DNA of 55,550 nucleotides from JAXLYX01 sp046351215. Its GTDB lineage: Bacteria > Myxococcota_A > Polyangia > Polyangiales > Houyiibacteriaceae. The DNA lies in assembly GCA_046351215.1 (NCBI GenBank), contig JAXLYX010000027.1, positions 1 through 55,550 on the forward strand. Reading direction: 5' to 3'. Under the pieces are notes generated by a model. That model was not told the DNA's origin and searched no databases. It saw nothing but the letters and a program-made list of their open reading frames with translations. Below, in pieces: positions 8,839 through 17,716 of this stretch (the first letter of the stretch is position 1; each line of letters opens with the position of its first letter). Position numbers and translations under genes: made by a program.

Positions 8839-11800
8839 ATGCGTTCGTGGCATACGCTGCTCGGTCTGACGTCGGTCCTCGTGGCGCTCGGTGTCCCGAT
8901 GCGCTCGGGAGCGCAGCCCCTCGCCCGCGAGCGCGTTCCCGCGCCGCTCGCGCCGTGGGTCGATTGGGTGCTCGACGGGGATCCCACCGTGGGGTGTCCG
9001 CTCGTCGACGGGGCGGCGGTCTGCGTCTTCCCCGGCTCGCTCGGGCTCGTGGTGGACGAGAACGGGGGCTCGTTCGTGCAGGAGGCGACGCTCGATCGAC
9101 TCGGCACCCTCGAGCTCCCCTCGGGCGCGAGCGCCTGGCCGATCGAGGTGGAGGTCGACGGACAGCGGGCGACCGTGCTCGATCGCGAGGGCGTTCCCGT
9201 GCTCGACCTCCCGGCGGGCGTGCATCGGGTCGAGGGACGCTTCGCGTGGGCCCGGATGCCCGAGGTGCTGAAGGTCCCGAACCAGACGGCGATGGTCGAC
9301 CTCACGGTCCGAGGGACGCGCATCGCGCTCCCCCACCGCGAAGACGACGGGACCGTCTGGCTCGGCCTCCGCGACTCCCCGGAGACCGAGCGCGAGAGCC
9401 TCGAGATCGAGGTCTACCGCCGGATCGACGACGGAGTCCCGCTCGCCGTGCAGACGCGCATCGTGCTGCGTGCCGGTGGACGCGCGCGCGAGGTCGATCT
9501 CGGCGCCGTGGGGCTCGAAGGGGCGACGCCGATCGCGCTCTCCGCGGACGTCCCGGCGAGGCTCGACGCGAGCGGTCGGCTCGCCGTCCAGGTCCGCCCC
9601 GGCACGCACACGATCACGCTCGACTCGCGGCTCGATGCCCGCCGCGAAGCGCTCGCGGCGCCGACGCTCGGCGAGCCCTGGCCCGTGCAGGAGACCTGGG
9701 TGTTCTCGGCCGATCCCGCGCTGCGCCAGGTGCAGGTCGAGGGCGCGCCCTCGATCGATCCCGCGCGCACGGCGATGCCCGAGGAATGGCGGCAGCTTCC
9801 CGCCTTCGTGCTCGACGCGGGCCGCTCGCTCGCCCTCCGCACGATCCGCCGCGGCCATCCGGAGCCCCCTCCGTCGGCCGTCGACGTGAGCCGCGAGCTC
9901 TGGCTCGACCTCGACGGCGTCGGGGTCACGGTGCGCGACACGCTCTCGGGCACGCTGCGCCGCGGGTTCCGACTCGATCTGCTCTCCGGGGACCTCGGCC
10001 ACGTGAAGGCCGATGGAGAGGACGTGCTCGTCACGCGCGGGCCACACGGCGCCGGCGTCGAGCTCCGACGCGAGGCCCTGAACGTGCAGGCCGAGTGGCG
10101 CTCCGCGAACGCGACGGGCGAGCTCCCGGCGGTCGCGTGGTCCGAGGACGCGCACTCGCTCCGCACGACGCTCCACCTGCCGCCCGGCTACCAGCTCCTC
10201 GCGGCCGTCGGCGTCGACGAGGCGCCCGATACGTGGATCGCGCGCTGGGACGTCTTCGCGTTCTTCTTCGTGCTCATCGTCGCGCTCGCGACCGGCCGCA
10301 TGCTCGGCGTCGGCGCCGGCGCGGTGGCGCTCGTCGCGCTGGTCCTGACGTACGGCGAGCATCCGGCCCCGCGGGAGCTGTGGATCGCGGTCCTCGTCCT
10401 CGTCGCGCTCGTGCGCGTGCTCCCCGAGGGCTGGTTCCACCGTCTCGTGCGCTTCACCTTCGCGCTCGTCGCGCTCGGGCTCGTGCTCGTCGTCGTCCCG
10501 TACGCGATCGGCGAGCTCCGCACGACGATCCATCCGAGGCTCGCGATGGGCCGTCCGGAATCGGTCCCGTACGAGGAAGATTCCGATCTCGCGCGCATGG
10601 CGACCATGGAAGAGGCCGCCGTGCCCGCCGCGGCTCCGGCGCCGCGCGAAGACGAAGAGGGCGGGATGGGCCAGCGGGCGCGCGGAGACACGAGCGCCGT
10701 GTACGGTCTCGCCGCGTCCTCGTCGGACGAACGACAGGAAGCGCGGGGAGGCGAGCTCTTCGGGAGCACCGACTTCCTCCGCCAGGATCCGAACGCGGTC
10801 GTGCAGACCGGACCGGGCGTGCCGCGCTGGCAATACATGACCTACTCGCTCTCGTGGTCCGGACCGGTCGCGAAGGACCACCGCATCCGCCTCGTCTGGC
10901 TGACGCCCGCGATGCGCAGCGGGCTCGGTGCCGCGCGCGTGCTCTTCCTGGCGTGGCTCGCGTACCTCCTCGTCGCGGCCGGCTTCCGCGCGAGGCCGCG
11001 CGCCCGGAAGGGAGGCGGGGAGACGCCCGTCGCGGCGGTGACCGCGCTCTCCCTGCTCGCGCTGCTCGCTCCCGCGCGCGCCGGGGCCCAGGGCGAGCTG
11101 CCCTCGCCCGAGCTGCTCACGGAGCTGCACGACCGGCTCGCGGCGCCTCCGACGTGCGCTCCGGCCTGCGCCAGCGTGTCGGCGATGCGTCTCTCCGTCG
11201 CCGGCTCCACGCTGACGATCGACCTCGAGGTCGATGCGGGGGCGCTGACGGCCTTCCGCCTGCCGGGTCCCGCGACGAACTTCGTCCCGGCGAGCGTGAC
11301 CATCGACGGGGCGGCCACCCGTGCGTTCGCCGCGGCCGACGGGCGATTCTTGCTGCTCCGAGTACCCGCGGGGCACCACGTCGTGCGGCTCGTCGGCCCG
11401 ATCGTCGGCGACCAGCTGGTGCTCGCGCTCGGGGCCACTCCCCATCACGCGTCCGTGAGCGCGCCCGGCTGGGACGTCCAGGGCGTCCGCGACGACGGGC
11501 ACACCGACGACACGCTCCGGCTCGTGCGTCTCGCGACGTCGCAGTCCTCGGCCGAGGCGACGGATCTGGGTCCGCAGAACGTCTCCCCCTGGCTCGAGGT
11601 CGAGCGCACGCTCGAGATCGGCGTCCGCTGGGTCGTGCGCACGCACGTCCGTCGCGTGAGCCCGATCGGAGCGCCGATCGTGGCGCGCCTCCCGCTGCTC
11701 GAGGGGGAGCAGGTCGGGGATCCGGCCGTCACCGTCGAGGGCGGAAAGGCCGTCCTCTCGCTCGCCCGCGACCAGGAGACGCTCGACTTCGAGTCCTCGC

Positions 11801-13305
11801 TCGCTCCGAAGGCGGCCCTCTCGCTCGTGGCGCCCGAGAACGTGCCCTACGCCGAGGTGTGGAGGCTCCGTTGTGGCAGCGTGCAGCGCTGCACGTACGA
11901 AGGGCTCGTTCCCGTGGAGCACGTGGAGCAGGGGCTCTGGGCTCCGACGTTCCATCCCTTCCCCGGCGAGCATCTCGACCTCCACTTCGCGCGCCCCGAG
12001 GCCGCGCGCGGCACGACGACGACGATCGACCACGCCGAGCTGCGTCTCGAGCCCGGCATCCGCCGGCTCTCGGGGGTGCTCGAGGTCGAGCTCCGCACGA
12101 GCCGCGGCGGAGTGCACTCGTTCACGCTCCCCGAGGGGGCGCGCGTCGAGGCGCTCGAGGTCGACGGGCAGAGCCAGCCGATCGAGCTCCGCGGGCGCAC
12201 GCTCCGGGTCACGCTGCACCCGGGCACCGATCGCGTGACCGTCCGCTTCCAGCGCGAAGAGGGGCTGAAGAGCGTCTTCCGCGCGCCCACGGTCGGCCTC
12301 GGCGCCGAGGCCGCGAACGTCGGCGTCGAGGTCACGCTGCCGACGGATCGCCTGCTCGTCTACACCACGGGGCCGAGCTGGGGTCCGGTGGTCCTCTTCT
12401 GGCCCTACCTCTTGCTCGTGGTGCTCGCGGCCGTCCTGCTGGCGCGCTTCGGCAAGACACCGCTCGGCACGCTCGAGTGGGCGTTGCTCGGCCTCGGCCT
12501 CGCGCAGATCCCGGTGCCCGCGGCGTTGGTCGTCGTCGCCTGGTTCGTCGCGATGGCGCATCGCGAGCGCACGCCCGAGATGGCGAGCACGCCCTTCGAC
12601 CTCCGACAGGTCGCGCTCGTCTTCCTGACGCTCGGCGCCCTCGGCTGCCTCTACGCCGCCGTCCACGTGGGCCTCTTGCTCCGGCCCGACGTGCAGGTGG
12701 CCGGAGGCGGGAGCTCCGACACGGATCTCTACTGGTACGTCGATCGCACGTCGGGCTCGACGCCCGCGGCCGCCGTCTTCTCCGTGCCGCTCTTCGGGTA
12801 TCGGCTCTTCATGCTCGCGTGGGCTCTCTTCCTCGCGATGCGGCTCCTCGTCTGGCTCCGCTGGGCCTTCCGCGCCTACGGCACCGGCGGCTACTGGAAG
12901 AAGAACCCGAAGCCACCCGCCCCGCCGCGACCGATGGGGGGCGGCTTCGGCGGCGCTCCGCCCGCGCCTCCCGCGGCTCCGTCGGCGCCCTCCGAGCCTT
13001 CGTCGCCAGCGCCCTCGGCTGTGACCGCCCTTCCGGCCGCGCCGGTGGACGCGCACGCGCCGCCGGTGCATCACGCGCCGCCGCCTCCCCCGCCCGCGCC
13101 GCACGCGCCGCCGGTGCACCACGCGCCGCCGGTGCACCACGCGCCGCCGGTGCATCACGCGCCGCCGGTGCATCACGCGCCGCCCCCCACGCCCCGTGCC
13201 CCTTCCGTGCCCCCGCCCGCGCCCCACGTGGCGCCGGTCGGCGCCTTCTCGGAAGCGCCGAAGACGCTTCCCTTCGGCGGCTCGGAGAAGAACGAGAAGC
13301 CCTGA
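8839..13305 (+). CDS. Giant two-half membrane protein with Pro/His-rich tail, unknown function
   Basis: This is a 1488-residue protein. It has an N-terminal signal peptide ending near GAQ (residue 26), a beta-rich exported region (about 30-465), a cluster of about four membrane helices (about 468-560), a linker, and more helices at about 690-715 and 735-755. The last of these ends in AGAQ and looks like a second signal segment. A second beta-rich region (about 760-1180), a C-terminal helix cluster (about 1183-1340) and a Pro-rich tail with APPVHH repeats follow. GGAGGA precedes ATG 8839. Opposite-strand frames are long but are shadows. I do not recognise the family; the repeated plan suggests duplication or fusion. 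An envelope role is inferred. Confidence 0.85.
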   Translation: MRSWHTLLGLTSVLVALGVPMRSGAQPLARERVPAPLAPWVDWVLDGDPTVGCPLVDGAAVCVFPGSLGLVVDENGGSFVQEATLDRLGTLELPSGASAWPIEVEVDGQRATVLDREGVPVLDLPAGVHRVEGRFAWARMPEVLKVPNQTAMVDLTVRGTRIALPHREDDGTVWLGLRDSPETERESLEIEVYRRIDDGVPLAVQTRIVLRAGGRAREVDLGAVGLEGATPIALSADVPARLDASGRLAVQVRPGTHTITLDSRLDARREALAAPTLGEPWPVQETWVFSADPALRQVQVEGAPSIDPARTAMPEEWRQLPAFVLDAGRSLALRTIRRGHPEPPPSAVDVSRELWLDLDGVGVTVRDTLSGTLRRGFRLDLLSGDLGHVKADGEDVLVTRGPHGAGVELRREALNVQAEWRSANATGELPAVAWSEDAHSLRTTLHLPPGYQLLAAVGVDEAPDTWIARWDVFAFFFVLIVALATGRMLGVGAGAVALVALVLTYGEHPAPRELWIAVLVLVALVRVLPEGWFHRLVRFTFALVALGLVLVVVPYAIGELRTTIHPRLAMGRPESVPYEEDSDLARMATMEEAAVPAAAPAPREDEEGGMGQRARGDTSAVYGLAASSSDERQEARGGELFGSTDFLRQDPNAVVQTGPGVPRWQYMTYSLSWSGPVAKDHRIRLVWLTPAMRSGLGAARVLFLAWLAYLLVAAGFRARPRARKGGGETPVAAVTALSLLALLAPARAGAQGELPSPELLTELHDRLAAPPTCAPACASVSAMRLSVAGSTLTIDLEVDAGALTAFRLPGPATNFVPASVTIDGAATRAFAAADGRFLLLRVPAGHHVVRLVGPIVGDQLVLALGATPHHASVSAPGWDVQGVRDDGHTDDTLRLVRLATSQSSAEATDLGPQNVSPWLEVERTLEIGVRWVVRTHVRRVSPIGAPIVARLPLLEGEQVGDPAVTVEGGKAVLSLARDQETLDFESSLAPKAALSLVAPENVPYAEVWRLRCGSVQRCTYEGLVPVEHVEQGLWAPTFHPFPGEHLDLHFARPEAARGTTTTIDHAELRLEPGIRRLSGVLEVELRTSRGGVHSFTLPEGARVEALEVDGQSQPIELRGRTLRVTLHPGTDRVTVRFQREEGLKSVFRAPTVGLGAEAANVGVEVTLPTDRLLVYTTGPSWGPVVLFWPYLLLVVLAAVLLARFGKTPLGTLEWALLGLGLAQIPVPAALVVVAWFVAMAHRERTPEMASTPFDLRQVALVFLTLGALGCLYAAVHVGLLLRPDVQVAGGGSSDTDLYWYVDRTSGSTPAAAVFSVPLFGYRLFMLAWALFLAMRLLVWLRWAFRAYGTGGYWKKNPKPPAPPRPMGGGFGGAPPAPPAAPSAPSEPSSPAPSAVTALPAAPVDAHAPPVHHAPPPPPPAPHAPPVHHAPPVHHAPPVHHAPPVHHAPPPTPRAPSVPPPAPHVAPVGAFSEAPKTLPFGGSEKNEKP
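13105..13176 (+). repeat. Four tandem 18-bp repeats encoding APPVHH
   Basis: Four consecutive copies of an 18-base unit (gcgccgccggtgcaYcac) encode Ala-Pro-Pro-Val-His-His at residues 1423-1446 of the giant membrane protein. A further copy lies at 13057-13074, separated by a Pro-rich spacer. Copies differ only at silent CAC/CAT positions. The paired histidines could bind metal ions. Confidence 0.9.
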
Positions 13306-13334
13306 CCCGCATTGCCCGCGCGGAGGAGCGCGCC

Positions 13335-13340
13335 TACGGT
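13335..13340 (+). promoter_or_regulatory. -10-like hexamer for leaderless holin-like gene
   Basis: TACGGT lies exactly 6 bases before ATG 13347, which lacks a good Shine-Dalgarno site. This geometry would start the transcript at the start codon. Confidence 0.4.
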
Positions 13341-13346
13341 GGACGC

Positions 13347-13706
13347 ATGGATCTCCTCGTGTCCTGGCTGGTGCTCGCGCTCGGGCTCTACCTCTCGAAC
13401 CTGCTGCTCGACGACATGAAGGTCGAAGGCGGGTTCGGGAGCTACATGATCGTCGCGGCCCTCTTCGGCGTGCTGAACTTCTTCGTCGGCTGGCTCGTCC
13501 AGCTGGTCGTCGGGGTCGCTTCGCTCTTCATCCTCTTCTTCTTCTCGTTCGTGCTCCGCCTGATCGCGGACGCGATCGTGCTGAAGATGACGAGCGGGCT
13601 CTCCACGCGGCTGCAGGTGAAGGGCTTCGGTACGGCGCTCGTGGCGGCGCTCGTCATGAGCGGAACGCACAGCGGGGCGGAGTGGGCGCTCCGCCAGCTC
13701 CACTGA
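13347..13706 (+). CDS. Phage holin family IV-like four-helix membrane protein
   Basis: This is a 119-residue, strongly hydrophobic protein with about four helices. It has the arrangement LGLYLSNLLLDDMKVEGGF, then AALFGVLNFFVG, then a poly-Phe/Leu helix and LRLIADAIVLKMTSG. This matches the widespread chromosomal phage_holin_4_2 family (like Bacillus YvlD). Despite the name, such genes are not evidence of a prophage; their role in the cell membrane is poorly defined. It follows the giant membrane protein by 41 bases but has its own -10-like hexamer. It is convergent with the hybrid kinase, 7 bases apart. Confidence 0.8.
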   Translation: MDLLVSWLVLALGLYLSNLLLDDMKVEGGFGSYMIVAALFGVLNFFVGWLVQLVVGVASLFILFFFSFVLRLIADAIVLKMTSGLSTRLQVKGFGTALVAALVMSGTHSGAEWALRQLH

Positions 13707-13713
13707 GCCCGCG

Positions 13714-15285
13714 TCAGCGACGGAGCCGTTCGGCGAGCGCCTCGAGCAGCTCCTCGCGGGGGAACGGCTTCTTCAGCAGCGGCCCCGACAGGAGCTCGTC
13801 CGTCGGATCCGCGTAGCCCGACATGAAGAGGATGGGAAGGTCCGGCCGAAGGCCCACGAGCTCGCGCGCGAGGCCCGGGCCGGAGAGCTCCGGCATGACG
13901 ACGTCCGTGAGCACGAGATCGATGCGCCGATGCTCGTCGACCACGGCGAGCGCGGCGCGACCGTGCTCGGCCTCGAGCACCCGATAGCCCGCGTCCTCGA
14001 GCTGCATGCGCACGAGCTCCCGCACGTCGGGCTGGTCCTCGACGACGAGGATCGTCCCGCGCGTCGGGGGCGCCGCGATCCCGGCGCGCGACGGGATCCC
14101 CTCGGCATGGGGAAGATAGACGCGGAACCGCGTTCCCTCGCCGGGACGGCTCTCGACGCGGATCGTCCCCCCGCTCTGCTCGACGATGCCGTACGCCGAG
14201 GACAGACCGAGGCCCGTGCCCCTCCCCTTCGGCTTCGTCGAGAAGAAGGGCTCGAAGATGCGGGGGAGGATGTGGGGCGGGATGCCGACCCCCTCGTCCC
14301 CGACCGTGAGGGTCACGTAGCGACCCGGCGGCAGGGCGGTCTCTTCGGGGCCGACCACGGTGCTCCCGGTCTCGATCGTCAGGAAGCCACCGTCGGGCAT
14401 CGCATCGCGCGCGTTCACGACGAGGTTCACGACGGCCTGTTCGATCGAGGCGCGATCGGCAGCCACGAGCGCGGGCGTCCCGGACCGCGCGCGTCGCACG
14501 ACGATGCGCTCCCCGAGCGAGGGCTCGAGCATGAGCACCAGCTCGTCGACGAGCTCGTCGAGCTCCACGAGCTCCGGCGAGAACGTGCTGTGCCGACCGA
14601 AGGCGAGGAGCTGCCGCGTGAGCCGCTCGCATCGACCGGCCGCGTCGCGGATGTGGGCGATGGAGCGGATCACTCCCTCGAGGCGGGACGGATCCGTGGC
14701 GATGCGATCGGCGTAGCCGACGATGACCTGGAGGTAGTTGTTGAAGTCGTGCGCGACGCCTCCCGCGAGGGTGCCGAGCGCCTCCATCTTCTGCGTGTGG
14801 CGCAGGCGTCGCTCGAGCTCGAGGGCGTCGGTCACGTCGAGCACGGTGCCGACGAAGCGCATGCCCTCGCCCGAGCCGACGACCGCGGCCTCCATGTGGA
14901 CGTCGCGCACCGTCCCGTCCGCGCGCACGACGCGGAAATCGACGGGCTCCGGGCTTCCGCTCGCGAGCCCGCGGCCGGCGACCTCGCGGACCCGCTCGAC
15001 GTCGTCGGGATGGATGGCGCCGAAGAAGCCTTCCACGGTCGGGCGCTCGGACTGCGGCTCGCGACCGAAGATCCGGTAGAGCTCGTCGGACCAACGGATC
15101 GCCTCGGTCGCCGGATGCCAGACCCAGCTGCCGAGGTGCACGATGCGCTCGGCTTCGCGGAGCAGCCGTTCGCGCTCGACGAGCGCCACTCGGAGCTCCG
15201 GATCCTCGCGCGTCTCTCGCGCCAGCTGTCCGCGGAGCTCCTCGATCTCCCGTTCGAGGGCCTCGATGCGTGCCTGCGGATCCAT
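13714..15285 (-). CDS. Soluble PAS hybrid histidine kinase with C-terminal receiver
   Basis: This is a 523-residue protein without membrane segments. An N-terminal coiled coil (1-45) leads to a PAS domain (about 48-155), a HisKA domain with phospho-acceptor His179 in GGVAHDFNN, and a HATPase_c domain with N box VNARDAM, DEGVGIP and GTGLGLS boxes. The C-terminal receiver (about 410-523) carries phospho-acceptor Asp461 in LTDVVMP and a conserved KKP lysine. The HDFNN H-box marks the family close to NtrB/FixL-type hybrid kinases. The signal is cytoplasmic, and the PAS ligand cannot be deduced. No output regulator is adjacent, so a phosphorelay partner must lie elsewhere. ATG 15285 is chosen; the frame extends to 15330 without family character. 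Confidence 0.92.
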   Translation of the reverse strand: MDPQARIEALEREIEELRGQLARETREDPELRVALVERERLLREAERIVHLGSWVWHPATEAIRWSDELYRIFGREPQSERPTVEGFFGAIHPDDVERVREVAGRGLASGSPEPVDFRVVRADGTVRDVHMEAAVVGSGEGMRFVGTVLDVTDALELERRLRHTQKMEALGTLAGGVAHDFNNYLQVIVGYADRIATDPSRLEGVIRSIAHIRDAAGRCERLTRQLLAFGRHSTFSPELVELDELVDELVLMLEPSLGERIVVRRARSGTPALVAADRASIEQAVVNLVVNARDAMPDGGFLTIETGSTVVGPEETALPPGRYVTLTVGDEGVGIPPHILPRIFEPFFSTKPKGRGTGLGLSSAYGIVEQSGGTIRVESRPGEGTRFRVYLPHAEGIPSRAGIAAPPTRGTILVVEDQPDVRELVRMQLEDAGYRVLEAEHGRAALAVVDEHRRIDLVLTDVVMPELSGPGLARELVGLRPDLPILFMSGYADPTDELLSGPLLKKPFPREELLEALAERLRR

Positions 15286-15391
15286 CCACGCCCCCGATCG
15301 GACGCACGGACGCGGACCGCGACCGTGCATTCCGTCTACCGCGAGGGGCGAGGATCCCGCAAGGCCCTCCGTTCGGGGGCCCCGGGGAACG

Positions 15392-15952
15392 TCAGTGCGC
15401 GGGTGCGGCCGGGACGAGCACCTTGTCGATCACGTGGATGATGCCGTTCGAGGCACGGATCGACGCGATGACCTTGGCATCCTCGAGCATCGGCTGACCA
15501 TCGCGGATGTGCATGGTGACGGCCGTTCCGTCGACCATGCCGAGGCGCTGGCCGTCGGTGAACGAGTCGGCGAGGTAGACGGCCGGCGCGACGTGGTGCT
15601 GGAGGACGTGACGCAGATCCGCGACGTTCTCGGGCTTGAGGAGGTTGTCGACGGTGCCGGCCGGCAGCGCCGCGAAGGCGGCGTTCGTCGGGGCGAAGAC
15701 CGTGAGGGGCCCCGGATTGGCGACGCCGGTGACGTAGTCGGCAGCGCGTAGCGCGGCGACCAGCGTGGTGTGGTCGCGCGAGTTCGACGCGATGCTGACG
15801 ATGTTCTCCGGATCGAGCGGCGGCGTGTCGTTCGCGGGGGGCGACTCGGCGGCCGCGGCCTGAGGCTGCTCCGTCGAGGCGGCCGGAGCCGCTTGGTTGC
15901 CGCACGCGGCGAGTGTCAGGGCGATCGACGCCACGCGGATGTGCCTGAGCAT
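15392..15952 (-). CDS. Fasciclin (FAS1) domain lipoprotein
   Basis: This is a 186-residue protein with a lipoprotein signal ending LAAC (Cys17). A low-complexity Ala/Pro/Gln linker (20-48) is followed by one FAS1 domain (about 50-183). The two conserved FAS1 boxes are visible: LTVFAPTNAAFAALP and the C-terminal NGIIHVIDKVLVP. FAS1 domains mediate adhesion or polymer binding at the cell surface. GGAGGG lies 6 bases before ATG 15952. It stands alone between the hybrid kinase and a divergent unknown gene. Confidence 0.93.
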   Translation of the reverse strand: MLRHIRVASIALTLAACGNQAAPAASTEQPQAAAAESPPANDTPPLDPENIVSIASNSRDHTTLVAALRAADYVTGVANPGPLTVFAPTNAAFAALPAGTVDNLLKPENVADLRHVLQHHVAPAVYLADSFTDGQRLGMVDGTAVTMHIRDGQPMLEDAKVIASIRASNGIIHVIDKVLVPAAPAH

Positions 15953-16113
15953 GCAGTCCCTCCATTTCGGCCAAAAGACGCCGAAGACGGTGACGCCACG
16001 TCACCGCCAGCCGGGTTCCGCCGCTTCCCCGGAGAAGCTCGCGGTCCCTGCGTGGATGCAGGTAGGCCCCTTCGTTACGGTGTAAAGACGATTTCGCAGA
16101 TGCAATGCGCAAA

Positions 16114-16141
16114 TTGTCGCACCCGCGCGGGGGCGTATGAT
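16114..16141 (+). promoter_or_regulatory. Sigma70-like promoter, probably leaderless
   Basis: TTGTCG (16114-16119, 4 of 6 match to TTGACA) and TATGAT (16136-16141, 5 of 6 match to TATAAT) are separated by 16 bases. The -10 ends 6 bases before ATG 16148, so transcription would start at or next to the start codon. This is the clearest promoter in the window. Confidence 0.6.
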
Positions 16142-16147
16142 GTCGCG

Positions 16148-16792
16148 ATGAACGTCGAGCCCGGCGACGCCCCCCCGGCGGAGCGACGCGAGCACGCCCA
16201 CGAGGGAGTGGCCCATCACGAGCCCGGGAGCGGGATGCGGCTCGTCCTCCTCGCGACGCTGGCCGTCGGTGCGATGGCGACGCTCTTCGTGTACCTCGGG
16301 GGCGAGGGCGAGCTGCAGCGCGGCTTCGACCGCCAGCGGCTCGAGCGACAGCGCGCGCTGGCGGCCCGCATCGTCCGGTTCCGGGACGCCATCGGTCGTT
16401 GCCCCCTCGGGCCCGAGGCGAACGGACAGCGCGTCGCCGTGCTCCTCTCGCACGAGCCCGCGACGGCCGACGAGGCCGAGCCGCCCCGGCTCCTGCCGGC
16501 CTCGAGGCTCCGGGACGAGCTCGCGCGGATCGAACGATCCCCGGCCCCCCTGCCGATCGATCCCGAGAAGCACGGATGGATGTACCGACGGTCGATCCGC
16601 TACGAGACCGACGGCGCGCGCTTCGCGGTCGGCACGAGCCTCTACCACGCCCACGCGGGGGCCGAGCGGCTCGGTCGACGCCGCCACGAGCTCACGCTCG
16701 TCGGCTCGTGCGTCCCGGGCTCGGGACCGCCCGTGCCTTCACGACCCCTGGGAACGTCTCGAGCGCGTAGTCCCGGAACGCCCGGACCCTGA
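16148..16792 (+). CDS. Hypothetical single-pass membrane protein
   Basis: This is a 214-residue protein. A His/Glu-rich cytoplasmic start (1-28) is followed by one membrane helix (about 30-50) and a polar domain with helical, Arg-rich segments and two cysteines. The segment PIDPEKHGWMYRRSIRYETDG resembles the extracellular part of pseudopilin-like proteins only vaguely, and I do not assign it. The start has no Shine-Dalgarno site but sits 6 bases after a good -10 hexamer. The last 33 codons overlap the 3' end of the convergent LysR gene by 101 bases, which is unusual and suggests that one of the two ends is a run-on extension. Confidence 0.65.
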   Translation: MNVEPGDAPPAERREHAHEGVAHHEPGSGMRLVLLATLAVGAMATLFVYLGGEGELQRGFDRQRLERQRALAARIVRFRDAIGRCPLGPEANGQRVAVLLSHEPATADEAEPPRLLPASRLRDELARIERSPAPLPIDPEKHGWMYRRSIRYETDGARFAVGTSLYHAHAGAERLGRRRHELTLVGSCVPGSGPPVPSRPLGTSRARSPGTPGP

Positions 16793-17624
16793 GCGGGAGC
16801 AGGCGCGCCGTGGGGTAGACGAGCGACATCGTCCCCCCGTCGCCCGACCACTCCGGGAGGACCGGGACGAGGAGGCCCGATGCGAGGTCGGGAGCTGCCG
16901 CCGCCTCCGGCATGAGAGCGACCCCCGCGCCCGCGCTCGCGACCTGGCGCACGAGACCGAAGTCGCTGCAGCCGACGCGCCCGCGCATCTCGACCGAGAC
17001 CGTCTTCCCCTTCGGCCCCACGAGCGGCCAGCGCACCTTCCCGTCCTTCGGCCGGAACATCACCGCTTCGTGCTTCTCGAGATCGCGCAGGGTCCGCGGG
17101 ACGCCGCGCGCCTCGAGGTACGCAGGCGAGGCGTAGAGACGGAGCTTCGACTCGAGGAGCTTCTTCGCGACGAGGGAGGAGTCGCGGAGCCGTCCCGCGC
17201 GGATCGCGAGGTCGAATCCTTCCGCGACGAGATCGACGAAGCGATTCGAGAGCTCCACCTCGACCGTCACCTCCGGATGGAGCGAGGTGAAGCCGACGAC
17301 GACGTCGGCGATCGGCGCGGCGAGATCGGGCGGCGCCGTCAGCCGCAACGTTCCGCGTGGGACCTCCTCGCATCTCTCGAGGGCCGTGCCCGCGGACGCG
17401 AGCTCGCCGAACGCGGCCGCGACCCTCGCGTGGTACGCACGCCCCGCCTCCGTGAGCGCCTGCGCACGGCTCGTCCGCTGCAGGAGACGCACGCCGAGCG
17501 CGCCCTCGAGACGCGCGAGCCGCCGGCTCACGGTCGACTTCGGGAGCCCGAGCGCGCGCGCCGCCGCGCTGACGCCGCCCGCGTCGACCACCTTCACGAA
17601 GACCTCGACGTCGTTCCAATCCAT
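16692..17624 (-). CDS. LysR-family transcriptional regulator
   Basis: This is a 310-residue regulator. The N-terminal winged helix-turn-helix (about 1-60) contains GGVSAAARALGLPKSTVSRRLARLEGALG-type spacing typical of LysR. The substrate-binding domain (about 88-295) follows, with FDLAIRAG and ASAGAGVALMPE segments. The family is usually activated by a small ligand and controls the divergent neighbour, here the DoxX-family gene 92 bases away. ATG 17624 (MDWND) follows an AGGTGG site; an upstream in-frame start is unlikely. The C-terminal 15-20 residues run past the usual domain end and overlap the convergent gene. Confidence 0.93.
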   Translation of the reverse strand: MDWNDVEVFVKVVDAGGVSAAARALGLPKSTVSRRLARLEGALGVRLLQRTSRAQALTEAGRAYHARVAAAFGELASAGTALERCEEVPRGTLRLTAPPDLAAPIADVVVGFTSLHPEVTVEVELSNRFVDLVAEGFDLAIRAGRLRDSSLVAKKLLESKLRLYASPAYLEARGVPRTLRDLEKHEAVMFRPKDGKVRWPLVGPKGKTVSVEMRGRVGCSDFGLVRQVASAGAGVALMPEAAAAPDLASGLLVPVLPEWSGDGGTMSLVYPTARLLPLRVRAFRDYALETFPGVVKARAVPSPGRTSRRA

Positions 17625-17667
17625 CGTTCCACCTGTGCAACGCCGAGTTCGATTTTCGCGCACTGGT

Positions 17668-17687
17668 GCCTCCAGGGCAACGGAGGC
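17668..17687. promoter_or_regulatory. Inverted repeat in LysR/DoxX intergenic region
   Basis: A perfect 6-bp inverted repeat, GCCTCC-N8-GGAGGC, sits between the divergent lysR-type gene and the DoxX-family gene, 30 bases before the latter's ATG. It is a candidate operator for the LysR protein; the classical T-N11-A motif is not clear. Confidence 0.35.
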
Positions 17688-17716
17688 AGAGAGGGGGAAA
17701 CGAAAAAGGTGATGCC

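Noticed and set aside
13105..13176. 18-bp tandem repeats considered as a noncoding satellite
   Set aside because: They are in frame within a long coding region and differ only at silent sites.
7879..13227. 1782-codon open frame on the minus strand
   Set aside because: It lies opposite the giant membrane protein, which has a signal peptide and Shine-Dalgarno site. The antisense product is a low-complexity Arg/Glu/His-rich chain, the expected shadow of G/C-ending codons.
13347..13706. Holin-like gene as a sign of a prophage
   Set aside because: No lysis, integrase, capsid or tail gene is near. This family is common as an ordinary chromosomal membrane protein.
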